NCBI GenBank assembly: GCA_039096225.1
Contig: JBBPEB010000029.1
Location: 372,001 to 436,000 of the forward strand
Length of the DNA: 64,000 bases
Origin: Blastocystis sp. Blastoise
Taxonomy: Eukaryota > Sar > Bigyra > Opalinata > Blastocystidae
Direction: 5' to 3'
Shown: positions 25,955 to 37,906 of the stretch, piece by piece
How the letters are laid out: every line of letters starts with the position of its first letter
Position numbering within the stretch: position 1 is the first letter of the stretch
The notes under the pieces: generated by a model
The model's input: only the letters and a program-made list of their open reading frames with translations
What the model was told of the DNA's origin: nothing
Databases searched by the model: none
Program-made: the position numbers and the translations under genes

Positions 25955-27341
25955 TTTATACTGTTACTGATAAAACAAGTAAAAATAAATATGTGTTAAA
26001 CAAAAATCTTATATAGACTGTTTATACAGAATAAACATCAATAAAACTCGAGAAACCATCATGTTATTCATATAAGATATAGACCAATTGAAGGGAATAT
26101 GTATATCACTGAACAGTTTTATTTATCAATAATGACACATCTATCAAATAAGGTGCCATAAAAAACACTGTTCAACGATAAATACCATACTAAAGAAGTA
26201 TTTATGTATGCTTTTTCACACAAAAAAGTGAGATTTGTTTATAAAAAATGTGGAGAAAATTTATATTTAGGGTCAATTAATATTTATGAATATGGATAAA
26301 AAGGGACTCTAAAAAAGAAAAAGAAGATATCGTCGAGGACTAGCCACGATTATTCTTATAGTAGATTCTTTTATGGAAACTTGAAGCTCTTTATGAAGAA
26401 GGCAGAAAACTAAGTATTCTTAGTGTTGGTTAGTGATATCATGTATATCTAAAGAGAAATCTATGTATACAAGAAGATAACCTTCAAGAAGGTGAATGAG
26501 CGAAACAAAATTACTACTTTAGCAAATTTGTCCCGATATTCTTTAAACAATCAAATTCAATTATTTATATAATGAGATAAATAATGAAGTATATTAAAAT
26601 AAAGGAAGACCTTCTTAAAAGAGTACATTTTTTTAATTGCCTTTCTAAAGTTATTTAAGTTTTTTCTAATATATACTAACTTTCCACAGATAATATTATA
26701 TACTCACAATATATCTACGTGGATATCAATGTAAACTATTTTATTTTATAATTACTATTAATTACCACTAATCATTAGAGATGGACAAAACTAGCTACAA
26801 GTGTGGCTGCTACTTGTAACTACAAAGTAGCTGAAAGTAGCTGCTCAAAGTAACTACTAAATTTTAATTTTTTTCACGGGAATAAAAAGTGGTTTTTTGG
26901 GATATGATAGAGACACTATTAGGTATTTTGACGTTTTAAGAAAAATGATTGGATAAAAATGTGAATTTTGCCAATCATTTATTCTAAAAGGTCAAAAGTG
27001 CCTAGTACTGCAGTGTATTTTCCACATTTATTTTAACTCACATAAAAAATTTCATTCTTCAAAAAAAATATACTATATATACATAGTTCATTCAAACCCT
27101 ATAAACATAAAAATAAACATTTATTTATTTAAAAATTATAACTAAAAACATCTGTGTTTTTTATTGTTAACAAAACCCCACAAAAAAAGAGATACCATTC
27201 TTCATGACACTATTTTTTACCACGAAATAAAAAGCAGATGAAATGATTTTTTTTGATTTAGTCTTACAATGTGTTTTCTAATAGTGTTTATCTAAAGTTT
27301 TTCATTATTCATCATCATTAAGTTGCTTTTTTATTTAAAAG
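25955..27341. promoter_or_regulatory. Divergent spacer, about 1.4 kb
   Basis: 5' regions of the secreted protein (-) and ABC transporter (+). Contains an 11-base imperfect inverted repeat with a 9-base loop at 26793-26823, followed by repeated GTAGCT words, and a CACGGGAAT word at 26875. No exon seen. Confidence 0.45.
26793..26823. repeat. Imperfect inverted repeat
   Basis: Arms TAGCTACAAGT and ACTTGTAACTA pair at 10 of 11 positions around a 9-base loop. The AGTAGCT and AGTAACT words that follow (to about 26858) are related in sequence. Confidence 0.6.
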
Positions 27342-30300
27342 ATGTCTGAGTCTAATAAAGTATATATACCAATTATATTTATACTCGTTTTGTTCAGCAA
27401 AAAATTGTTTTATTCTACAATTAATCCAAAACTATATTCATTTATTATTCTAATGACGTTTAATACTAGGATGTCAATTGTTCAGATGATGTAAGACAGA
27501 ATGATGGTGCAGATCAGTGCTTTGAAGAGCGTTCCAATTGGTTCACATGGCCAATGTATGTTATTAATATTTCTTGTCAATTCTATATGATTTAACATCT
27601 CACTAGGACTTTCTTTATGTCAAAAATTATCAGGAAAGGATACAAAAGATCACTTAATGAAAAAGATTTAGGCCAACCTAGTCATTTGGATAAACCAGAT
27701 ATACTTTATGAACGTTTTACAAAGTATTATGAAAAAGAGACAACGAAATCTAAAGAGAAACGAAGCCTTTTTATTCCCATTTTCAAAGCTACAGGTGCTA
27801 GCAAGTGGTATTTATTTTTTTATTATTAATAGTATTATAGATATGTCATACAATTGAGTTTATATTCATTTTTATCAGTATTATTTATTTATTTATAAAA
27901 ATATTATGATATAGGTTTTATTCTGTTTTTTTCTTTATAATAACCATTGGACTTGCTTATATACCTACATTAATATTAAAGGAATTAGTAACTGATTTAG
28001 AAACAACTAATGAGGATTCTTATTTAGACGATCAAACACGATGGCTTTATTGTATTTTATTATTAATATCTCCTATTGTATCTGCGTATTTAACTGCTAT
28101 TTCTAACATGATGATGGCAAGAGTAGGTGTTCATATGAAATCAATTGCTTCTGAAGCTATCTATAGAAAAGCTATTAATTTAAGTTCTACCGCAAAAGGT
28201 AAAACATCAACTGGTCAGTTAGTAAACATAATGAGTGCTGATACTAATATGTTACAAATGTTTTCAACTTTCTTTTTAATGTTTGTTAGTGCACCTATAT
28301 ATATTATTGTTACTCTTTGTATTATCGGTAATATGATTGGCTGGATTACATTAATTGCTTTAGCTATTCTTATATTTATGGTTATTATTCAAATTACTAT
28401 TAGCACCTGTGCTCGAAAATTTAAAATAAAAGCCTTACATTTTGCTGATGAACGAATTAAATTACTTAATGAAATCCTTATGGGTATATATAGATTATTA
28501 TTATTAATAGTATAATTGTTTGTTTTAGTTTTTAGATTTTCAATTATAAAATTGTAGTTTTAAATTTTAAACTATTATTATACTTATTATTATTATTATT
28601 ATATATATATATATTTATATTATATTTGTATCCTACAATAAAAGTAATAAATCTTTTTATGATATATTTATATATAGGTATTCGTATAATTAAATACTAT
28701 TGTTGGGAAAAGCCCTTTTTAAAGAAAGTCGATAAAATTCGTGAAAAGGAATTAGTTCAAGTTTGTAATATGCATATATTAATGACAATAAATGCAGAAA
28801 TACTGATACAAATAGTTCCTTATATAGTTCCTTTTGTTATATTTGCATTATATTCATCAGCAACAGGTCAATCTCTTACACCATCTATGATATTCACCTT
28901 ATTATCTTTATTTGATCTACTTCGAAATCCATTTCGTACAATTCCTTTTTGCTTATTACAATTCATTCAATTTAATGTTTCTTTGAAACGTATTAATAAT
29001 TTCTTATCATTAGATGAAGTTGATAATAATATAGTATTACATGACCTTCTATCTACATCACAAGTTGAATATATAGATGAATTCGGAAACAAACAAATTG
29101 TTGATCATTATAATTCAAATGAAGATGCTATTGTTATTCAAGATGGTTCTTTCGCTTGGGGTGATGGAGATAATGTCTTAAAAGATATTAATTTAAAGGT
29201 ATTTATTTAGTTTTTTTTGTAAATACATATTTTTTATCATATAAAACAATTTTTTTATTATTATTTTATTATTATTTTGTATAAAATATAATAATATAAT
29301 ATATTATAGGTTAAGAAAGGTTCATTAGTAGCTGTAGTAGGTAGAGTGGGAAGTGGTAAGACTTCATTTGTTTCTGCTCTTATTGGTGAAATGACAAAGA
29401 ATAGTGGTTGTTGTATTGTTAATGGTTCTGTTTCTTTTGCTTCTCAACAAGCTTGGATGGTCAATGATACTGTTCGAGGTAATATTTTATTTGGTAAAGA
29501 ATTCGAAGAAGAAAGATATAAACGTGCTTTACATGTATGCTGTATGGAAGATGATTTAAAGGTATTAAAAGGTGGTGAAATGTGTGAAATTGGTGAACGT
29601 GGTATTAATCTTTCTGGTGGTCAAAAAGCTAGAATTGGTTTAGCTCGTTGTGTATATAGTAATACTGATATAGTTATTATGGATGATCCTATTGCTGCTG
29701 TTGATGCTCATGTTGGTAAATATTTATTTAATAAATGTATTAAAACTGAACTAAATGGAAAGACTCGTATTCTTGTTACCAATGCTCTTCAATACTTACC
29801 TAAATGTGATTATATTGTATTATTAGGTGATAATACTATAGAAGCTCAAGGTACTTGGGAAGAATTGAAAGCTATGAATATTAATATATTAGATGAAATA
29901 GAAGGACATGGAAATCGTTCCAGTGATGGAACTTCTAATAGAGCAAGTATTCACCAAAATGAGAAAGAAGATAAAAAGAAAGATGAACATTCTAATGAAG
30001 GAAAACTAGTCGAAAAAGAAGAACAAGAAAAAGGAAAGATACCTTTTTCTGTATATAATTATTATTTCAAACGATTTAGTTGGGCTCTTATTGTAATAAT
30101 GCTTCTATGTTTATTTATTGGTCAGTTTTTAACTGTATATTCTAATTTTTGGCTTTCTAATTGGTCAGAAGACCCATCTTGTCTCAATAATACTACTGAT
30201 TCTTCTCTAGTCAGTAATACTACTACAATAATTACTGATATATGTACATCTTCAACTCAACATTATCTTTCTATTTATGGATATATTATTATTGGTATTT

Positions 30301-31883
30301 GTCTTTCTTTTATTATTGTTGTTGTTTGTAATGTTCCTGGTAGAATTAGAGCCAGTTTCCGTATTCATAAAGATTTAGCTACTGTTATTGTTTCTGCACC
30401 TGTTGCTTTCCATGATATTACTCCTATTGGTAGAGTATTAAATAGATTTAATAAAGATATGGATATGATCGATAATATGCTTGCTCAAACTATTATGCAA
30501 GTATTACAACAATTTTTTGTTGTATTAGGATATGTTATTCAAGTGTCTATTACTACTACTGGTATTATGATTCCTCTTTTAATTATTATTATCTTTATTT
30601 TCTTTATGTTTCAGTCCTATTTTATGAGAGCTAATACGGATGTTCAAAGACTCGAATCTGTTTCTCGTTCTCCTATATTCGAAGATTTTCAAGCTGTTCT
30701 TTCTGGTGCCCCTACTATTCGTGCTTATGGTCATCAAGAACGTTTTGTAAAACGTGTTGAAAATAGAATTTCTCTTAATAATCATCGTCTACTTATATAT
30801 CAATATTGTTCTTGTTGGTTGACTTTTAGAACAGATATATTAGTTGCTTTTGTAGCTTTCTTTGTAGTTCTTCTTTCAAATAGTTTAAAAGGATTTATTT
30901 CAGCAGGCGCTTTAGGTATTGCTTTAAATGCTTCTTATGGTATGGGAAATACATTAAAACAATGGACAAAGTTTATTGCTCAATTAGAAGCTAATATGAA
31001 TAGTGTTGAAAGAGTTAAGTATTATATAGATACAGTAGAACCTGAATCAAATATGATACTAGAAGATCATAGACCTCCTGAAAATTGGCCTACTGAAGGT
31101 GCTATTAAATTTGATAACTTTGAAATGAGATATAGAAATGGTCCTAAAGTATTAAAAGGTGTGAATATGGATATTCATCCTATGGAGAAAGTAGGTGTTG
31201 TAGGTAGAACAGGTGCAGGTAAAAGTAGTCTTATGGTAGGTTTATTTAGAATAAGTGAATGTTGTGGAGGTGCTATATATATGGATAATATTAAATTAGA
31301 AGATATTGGTTTAGAAGATGTTCGTCGTCATTTATGTATTATTCCTCAAGATCCTGTATTATTTAGTGCTTCTGTTCGTTTTAATTTAGATCCTTTTAAT
31401 GAATCAAGTGATGAAGAGATTTGGAGAGTATTAGAAGAAGTAGAATTAAAAGAAGCTATTGATGCTTTACCTGGTAAATTAGATGGTGATGTTCATGAAG
31501 GAGGTAGTAATTTCTCTGTTGGTCAACGTCAACTTATATGTATGGCTAGAGCTTTATTAAAGAGACCTAAGGTATTAATTATGGATGAAGCTACTGCTTC
31601 TTTAGATAATGAAACTGATGGATTCTTACAAACTATGATTCGTAAACAATTTATTAATTGTACTGTATTAACTATTGCTCATCGTTTGAATACTATTATG
31701 GATAGTGACAGAGTCTGTGTCATGGATCAAGGTATTGTCGCTGAATTTGATACTCCTCTTAATCTATTAAATAATCCTAATAGTATATTCAGTGGTATGG
31801 TAGTAGCTGCTAATGATCCTAATCTTTATACTATGGTTAAAGGATATATACCTAATAATACAGAAAAGACAAAGCCTATATAA
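27342..31883 (+). CDS. MRP/ABCC-type ABC transporter
   Basis: ATP-driven membrane exporter of the multidrug-resistance-associated (ABCC) family, typically moving anionic conjugates. Exons 27342-27359, 27470-27555, 27607-27804, 27915-28483, 28678-29198 and 29310-31883 give 1,321 residues, all GT-AG. Order: short cytosolic N-terminus without TMD0, TMD1 (with the family motif GIRIIKYYCWE), NBD1 (Walker A GRVGSGKT, signature LSGGQ, Walker B VIMDDP), a charged linker, TMD2, NBD2 (Walker A GRTGAGKS, signature FSVGQ, Walker B LIMDE). The non-consensus NBD2 signature and the NBD1 Walker B ending Asp-Pro are normal ABCC asymmetries. The large last exon contains everything from NBD1 on. Start chosen at MSESNK because it is the first ATG in phase with exon 2; the short first exon is the least secure part. 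Confidence 0.9.
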
Positions 31884-32364
31884 ATAAATGAATTTCTTTA
31901 TAATATTCAATATATATATTATATATATTATAATTATAGAGTATACTCTATATTTTTTTCTGTTTTTATTATTAAATCATATTAATTATATTATATATAT
32001 ATATATATATATTCTTATCTTTCTGGAAATTGTTTTAGTTGCTGTGATAGATCAATATATCTATCTTATATATTTTATGGATATGTTTTCAAATAATTGT
32101 TGTCTTTTACATATTTTTTTATAAATACATAATTGATTCTTGTAGTTATTATTTTTTGGAAAACATAAGACAAAACTATAATTATTAAAGAGAAAAGAAC
32201 TCAAGTGAAAAAATCAAAAAGATGTGATGAAACAGATATTGAGTATAATAAACCACAAGAAAAAACATATTTATATGAATACAATAAAAAGGAGAAATAG
32301 ATATAGTATATATAAAAGGAATACATGAATATAATGAATAGATATATATAAGATACTATATTGT
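31884..32364. other. Convergent spacer ABC / RAD51
   Basis: 3' flanks of two converging genes, TA-rich. Nothing else recognised. Confidence 0.5.
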
Positions 32365-34134
32365 TTATTCATCAGCATCCACAATACCTTGGTCACTAAT
32401 ACCGAAAGTAGCTTCTGCTTCAGGTAAGCAGGGACTATCTACTACTTTACATATACGACATATACCACGACCTTTACGCATCTTCAGTCTAGTATAAGGA
32501 GAATAAGAAGTAAATATATATAGATGTAAATATATAGATATATAGATGTAAATATATAGATATATATATAGATGTAAATATATAGATATATATATAGATG
32601 TAAATATAATAATATATATATAGATGTAAATATATAGATATATATATAGATGTAAATATAATAACATATATATATAAGGAGAATTATATTGATAAAAATA
32701 GATAATATTTTTATAATAATGCAATATAATATAGAACAAATCAAATGATAGAAATAAATATAAATATGACTATAGCTATAATATATCCTATAAAATAACA
32801 CTTATATATAATAAATATCAACTATATATATATATACCTAGTTGTAGAAGCATGTGCTATAATATTACCACCAATAGGTTTCAAAGGATCTTTAGCGAAC
32901 ATTCCGCTATCTGGATTGGCTACTACTTGATTGGTAATCACAACAGCTACCCCATATTCATCAGCTAAACGCTGAAGCTGTCTTAAAAATTGGGCAAGTG
33001 ATTGTTGTCTATTAGATAATTCTCCTCTTCCTGTATAATCAGTTCTAAATAATGCTGTTGCAGAATCTACTATAATCAACGAATATCTATATATATTTAT
33101 ATATTTATTATAAGATTTTTACAATAATATATATATATATATTTATAAAATAAAAACTTAATATATATATATATATATATATATATACTTCGATTCGGCC
33201 ATCATAGCGGACGCTTGAATAAGTAATTGTATTTGATGATCACTATTATAAGCACGTGCGCATGCAACGTTATCCAATACATCTTCTCCATTTAAATTAA
33301 ATCGTTCGGCTATTTGTACTAATCTTTCAGGACGAAATGTACCTTCAGTATCAATATATCTATATAAAAAATAGAAATTTATATTATATAAAATAATTAT
33401 TAAATAATGTATTTAATTTTTTATATACAGTAATATATATATATATGTATGAAGTATTATATATATATATATATATATACAATGCTTTTCCTTCTGCACC
33501 TCCTTGGTCAATAGGTAATTGACTGATTACACATAATGTATGACACAACTGAGTTTTACCTGTACGAAACTCACCATATATTTCAGTAATAGATCCAGTC
33601 TCCATACCACCTATAATAAGTATTATAATAATAAATAAATAATAATATAATAAAGATAATAAAAATATAATAAATAAATAATAATATAATAAAGATAATA
33701 AATAGAATAAAGAAAAAAAATACCTCCTAAGACTTTATCAAGTTCCTTACTACCAGTTGAAATGTGTATAATATCTTCTCTTTGTTTGTTAATCTCTGTT
33801 GCCTATATTATATATTATTTATTAATTTCAAAAAATATCAAAGATTATAATTATGGTGGTAAAAATAAATGTTAATAAATACAGTCTGGAAGCCCATAGG
33901 AATAAGTTTAGAAGCAACTTGTTGAATCTTTTGAGCTTTTGCTTCACTAATACCTTTTACATCTATCAATTTTTTCATTGTGGCATAAGCAACAGATTCA
34001 ACAGTGAAATAGCCTGCTTCTTGAAGTTTTTTAATATCGGTAGAATTAATACCTTGTCCTTCAAGTTTCTCGATAAGCATAGGACCACTTTCACCTTCTT
34101 CCATTTCAGTAGTTTCTTCTTGAGTTCTCTGCAT
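32365..34134 (-). CDS. RAD51: RAD51 recombinase
   Basis: Forms the ATP-dependent filament on single-stranded DNA for homologous recombination. Six exons (34134-33883, 33802-33724, 33610-33481, 33359-33189, 33086-32838, 32488-32365), all GT-AG, give 334 residues, the usual RAD51 length. The helix-hairpin-helix N-terminus ([23 protein letters not shown]..., [13 protein letters not shown]), Walker [10 protein letters not shown], Walker [21 protein letters not shown] and [20 protein letters not shown] are all intact. The VAYA and ATEI wording at the N-terminus fits RAD51 rather than DMC1. Divergent from TAF7 across about 425 bases. Confidence 0.95.
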
Positions 34135-34559
34135 ATTGATTGTTAATGTGTTTAAATATATAAATAGTTATTTTAAACTTATTTGAAGATCGTATGGAAG
34201 CAATATAAAATCGCGCCAAAATAAAATAAAATGTTTTTTTATATTTTTATAAAAAGGACAGTTTCATTTTACAAGTTGGAATAAAAAGTGAAATGATTGG
34301 CTTATTCAATTGACTGAAACAACGTTTCTCTACCGTATCGGTATTTGCGATAATTCTAATAATTCTGCGCTATAAGTACTGTTTCTCATAACTTTTTATT
34401 TTGTATGATGGCTGAAATACTTATTCAGATGACTGAGCTATTTAGGTTTATTGAGTTTGATTCTCGTAATTATTTCCAAAAACATAGGTAAAAAAACGAA
34501 ATAAACACAATACTTCAAAATAAAATTCAATTATTAATATATCTTACACAACTAAGTTG
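34135..34559. promoter_or_regulatory. Divergent 5' region RAD51 / TAF7
   Basis: About 425 bases with relatively mixed composition. It should contain both promoters; no specific element recognised. Confidence 0.4.
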
Positions 34560-35273
34560 ATGAGTGATTATAAACCTTATAAAGAAAGAGTGTCAATCTT
34601 TCGTTTACCAGAAGAACTTGTGGGTCCTGTTGACGAAGCACTTGAGAATGATTCTTCTTCTGTGAATATAGAAATTTGCTCTTATGATCCCAAACAAGAT
34701 AAATATAGAAAAGCATTCTTTTATTTTCAAAATCACAAGTTTCCAGCTATTATATATAATCTTCCAAGAAATGTAGAAACATACAAAACAATAGATAAAA
34801 CTCAATTTTATAAAACAAATGATATTTCTCAAATTATTGGTATTTGGGTTTATTTTTTTTTTTTCTAGATATAAAAAATATTTAAAAAAATATATATATA
34901 GTTATTCATTCATTAATATATATATATATAGAAGTCTTTATGAAAGAAAGTGATATAGATGAAAAAATGAAAAAATTTGACTATAATAATGGCTTAACAC
35001 CTCCAACTCATGTATATTTATATATATATATTATTATCTACTATTTTTTTTTTCTTTTTAATTTTTTTTTTTTTTTTTTTTTTGTTGTTTTTTTTTTATT
35101 ACTTTGATTTGTATTACTTACATATATATATATCATATAGGGTGCATTAAAATCATTGAATACAGCAGAACAATCTTTACAGAAATATCCAAAAGAAGAA
35201 GTATATATTATTATATTTTTTATATTACATTTTTAATATATTGAATATTATTCTATAATAATAATATATAAAA

Positions 35274-35318
<45 letters not shown>

Positions 35319-35479
35319 ATATATAGGTAAAACAGATGGAAGATTTATTGATTCGTGGTAAAGATAATACTGTTTGTAGTACTATTGTTATGGAAGATTT
35401 AATTGAAGAAGAAGAATGTATGCAAAATTGGGGAGAGACACAAAGCTTTCTATTTGAAGATGAATCTACAAAAAAGTAA
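34560..35479 (+). CDS. TAF7: TAF7, TFIID subunit
   Basis: Small TBP-associated factor that binds TAF1 within TFIID. Exons 34560-34839, 34932-35011, 35141-35200 and 35327-35479 give 190 residues. The TAF7 core is clear: SIFRLPEELVGPVDEAL near the N-terminus, then FPAIIYNLPRNVETYKTIDKTQFYKTNDISQII, matching the family [29 protein letters not shown]. The region after it is short and acidic, so this is a minimal version compared with animal proteins of 350 residues. All introns are GT-AG. Confidence 0.85.
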
Positions 35480-35888
35480 TTTGATGAAATAATAATAAAA
35501 GAAAATACAAAAATTAGTTTCAAAAGAAATATTGTGATTCTTGTTGTATTACATAATATCTAGAAATATAATGCATGATTTGATTTTTTTTTTCTTTTTT
35601 GCCATATGAGATTGATTCTATCATCATTATTTATGATAGAAATAAAAGCAAATTCTAATTCAAATATATTTTTATTTTAATTCTATTTCTTTCTCAATTC
35701 ACATTAAATACTTTGAGACATTTAGAATCAACAAAAATACACTCTACATAATTCTATATATATATTTAATGAAGAAAAACACAATAATGGAAAAACGATA
35801 AAAATCCCTGAAAACATAATAAAATACATGGGAAAACGAGAAATCTTTAAAAAGAGTTTCTTCATATAAATTCGTAGAAAACGTTAGA
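35480..35888. promoter_or_regulatory. Spacer TAF7 / TRAPPC2
   Basis: Tandem spacer of about 410 bases. A CATGGGAAA word lies at 35828, some 60 bases before the TRAPPC2 start. Otherwise AT-rich. Confidence 0.4.
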
Positions 35889-36460
35889 ATGTCTAAGCCT
35901 ATTCGTTTTGTCATCGTAGGAGATGAGATGCCATTGATTTCTGTTGGCCTTGCATCCGATAATGATAAGGGAGCTGATATCAGTCCTCATTTAAGTGAAT
36001 TCTTAATTCATGCATCCTTAGATATGATCAGTGATGCTGAAGATAATACGCCAACAAATTATTTAGGTATAATAGATAAAGTGAATAATCTATGCGTCAG
36101 CGCATTTATTACACCAGGAAGTATGATTTTTATCTTAATGACCTTTTTATTTTTTCTTTTTATTATATATATTTTATATATTGTTATTATTATTATTATT
36201 ATGTTTTTTTTTCCTAAGGTCATTTATGTTAATCATATTTAATGATATTAACTTATGTTTTTCTATTTCATTCTCTAGATCGTAAGTTTATGCTATTACA
36301 TAAAGATCCAAGTGATGACAGTATACGACTATTTTTCAATGAAGTTTATGATTATTATGTTAGAGCTATTATGAATCCATTTTATAAACATAATGGTTTA
36401 ATTCATTCTGTAGAATTTGAACGTAAAATAAGAGAAATAGCTGATAAATACCTTCGATAA
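35889..36460 (+). CDS. TRAPPC2: TRAPPC2 (sedlin/Trs20)
   Basis: Longin-fold core subunit of the TRAPP tethering complex, acting in ER-Golgi vesicle traffic. Two exons (35889-36120, 36279-36460) give 137 residues, the family length. Matches include RFVIVGDEMPLI at the N-terminus, HLSEFLIHASLDMISD, YLGIIDKVNNLCVSAFITPG, FMLLHKD and the C-terminal FFNEVYDYYVRAIMNPFY. These fit TRAPPC2 better than its paralogue TRAPPC2L (for example the MNPFY and SAF words). Confidence 0.9.
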
Positions 36461-37906
36461 AATAAAAACATAAAATAACTAAACACTATATATGGATAAC
36501 AATAACACTATGATTTTATTTTGTTTTTTGATAATAAGAGATTTATATATAAATACGTTGTTGATAATAAGAATACTAGAAATATAATTATATGGAAGAT
36601 TATTTAAAAAACATATATGATATACTTCATAAAAATAAGTTTAATTAGACACACATAGAGATGATAAAAAAAATAACATATACAAGTCAAAAAGAAAATA
36701 ATTAACTTATATATATTAGGCCAATAATAAAGATGTAATAATGGAATTAATAATCAGATTAATAATAAAATTTTATATTTATTTTTTAGAAAAAGATGAT
36801 ATAAATGCAGTTAAAAATAAGAGATAGCAAAAAGTCAAAAAAAAGAAATACTATAAGATATATCTGCAAAGACAATTAAAAAATATTTAATATTTACCAA
36901 ATGAATAGAAAAAGGGAAGTTATAAAGAAAAAGGAATCAAAGATATTTAATTATATATATATATTCAAAAGAACAGTTATTATTTAAAGGATAAAGAGAA
37001 AGACAGCTAAATTAATAATGATAAAAAAATGAATTTAATAGTCTATTAAATAAAAGGAATATATGATAAGAGCCATAGAATAAAGAATATGAGCAGAAAA
37101 AGCGAACACATCAAAAGAAGCAAATATAATAAGAAAAAGAAAAGAAATATATAGAAGAAGAGAGAATAACTACATAAAGAGAATAGACTGGGAAGTTAGT
37201 TTAAAAATAGAAAAACCAAAATGATAAATATATGATTTGATCAATAGAGAAGAATTGATATTTAATATGAATAAATAAGATATATATATAATATTCAAGA
37301 TTAAAAGAATAGATACAATAAATATATAGATAATAAGAATATATATAACCATAGATAAATAAAATAATTCTATCATAATAATTAAGATAGAATTCAGAAT
37401 AAGAATGAAGAGGAAAGAATAATATTATATAAAGAAAGGAGTTTTATAAATTGATAAGATAAAGACATTGATATAAGAGACATATAAAATAAAAAGTTAT
37501 ATATATAATAAAGATATGTTATGTAATAATAATACAGGTTATTCAACAATAAACTCAAATATTAGTAACATATACATATCCGATAATGAGTAAAAAATGT
37601 ATATAGATGAATTAACTAAGAAAAAGAGAACTAGAAATAAATGCAATATATATTTAGAGATATATATTATAGAAAAACCAAAACTATATAAAGAGATATA
37701 CAAATATTTTTTAAATGAGATAAATAAATATTTGCATTCAATAATATAAGAAAAATGTACAAATAATCAACATAAAACTATTATTGATATTATTTGTACA
37801 ATCAAAAGTATATATATATTATGTGTAGATATATATAATATTTATATATGTTATATATATAGTAAACATATATAGTATATATATGTTAAATATATATAAA
37901 AAAATG
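36461..37906. other. Convergent spacer, about 1.4 kb
   Basis: Purine-biased on the + strand (AAGAGAAA-type runs), no conserved exon found on either strand. One of the two longest gene-free stretches. Confidence 0.5.

Noticed and set aside
32365-32801. Tyr/Ile-rich open frames on the minus strand
   Set aside because: They span the last RAD51 intron, built of TAGATGTAAATATA repeats; only 32365-32488 is coding.
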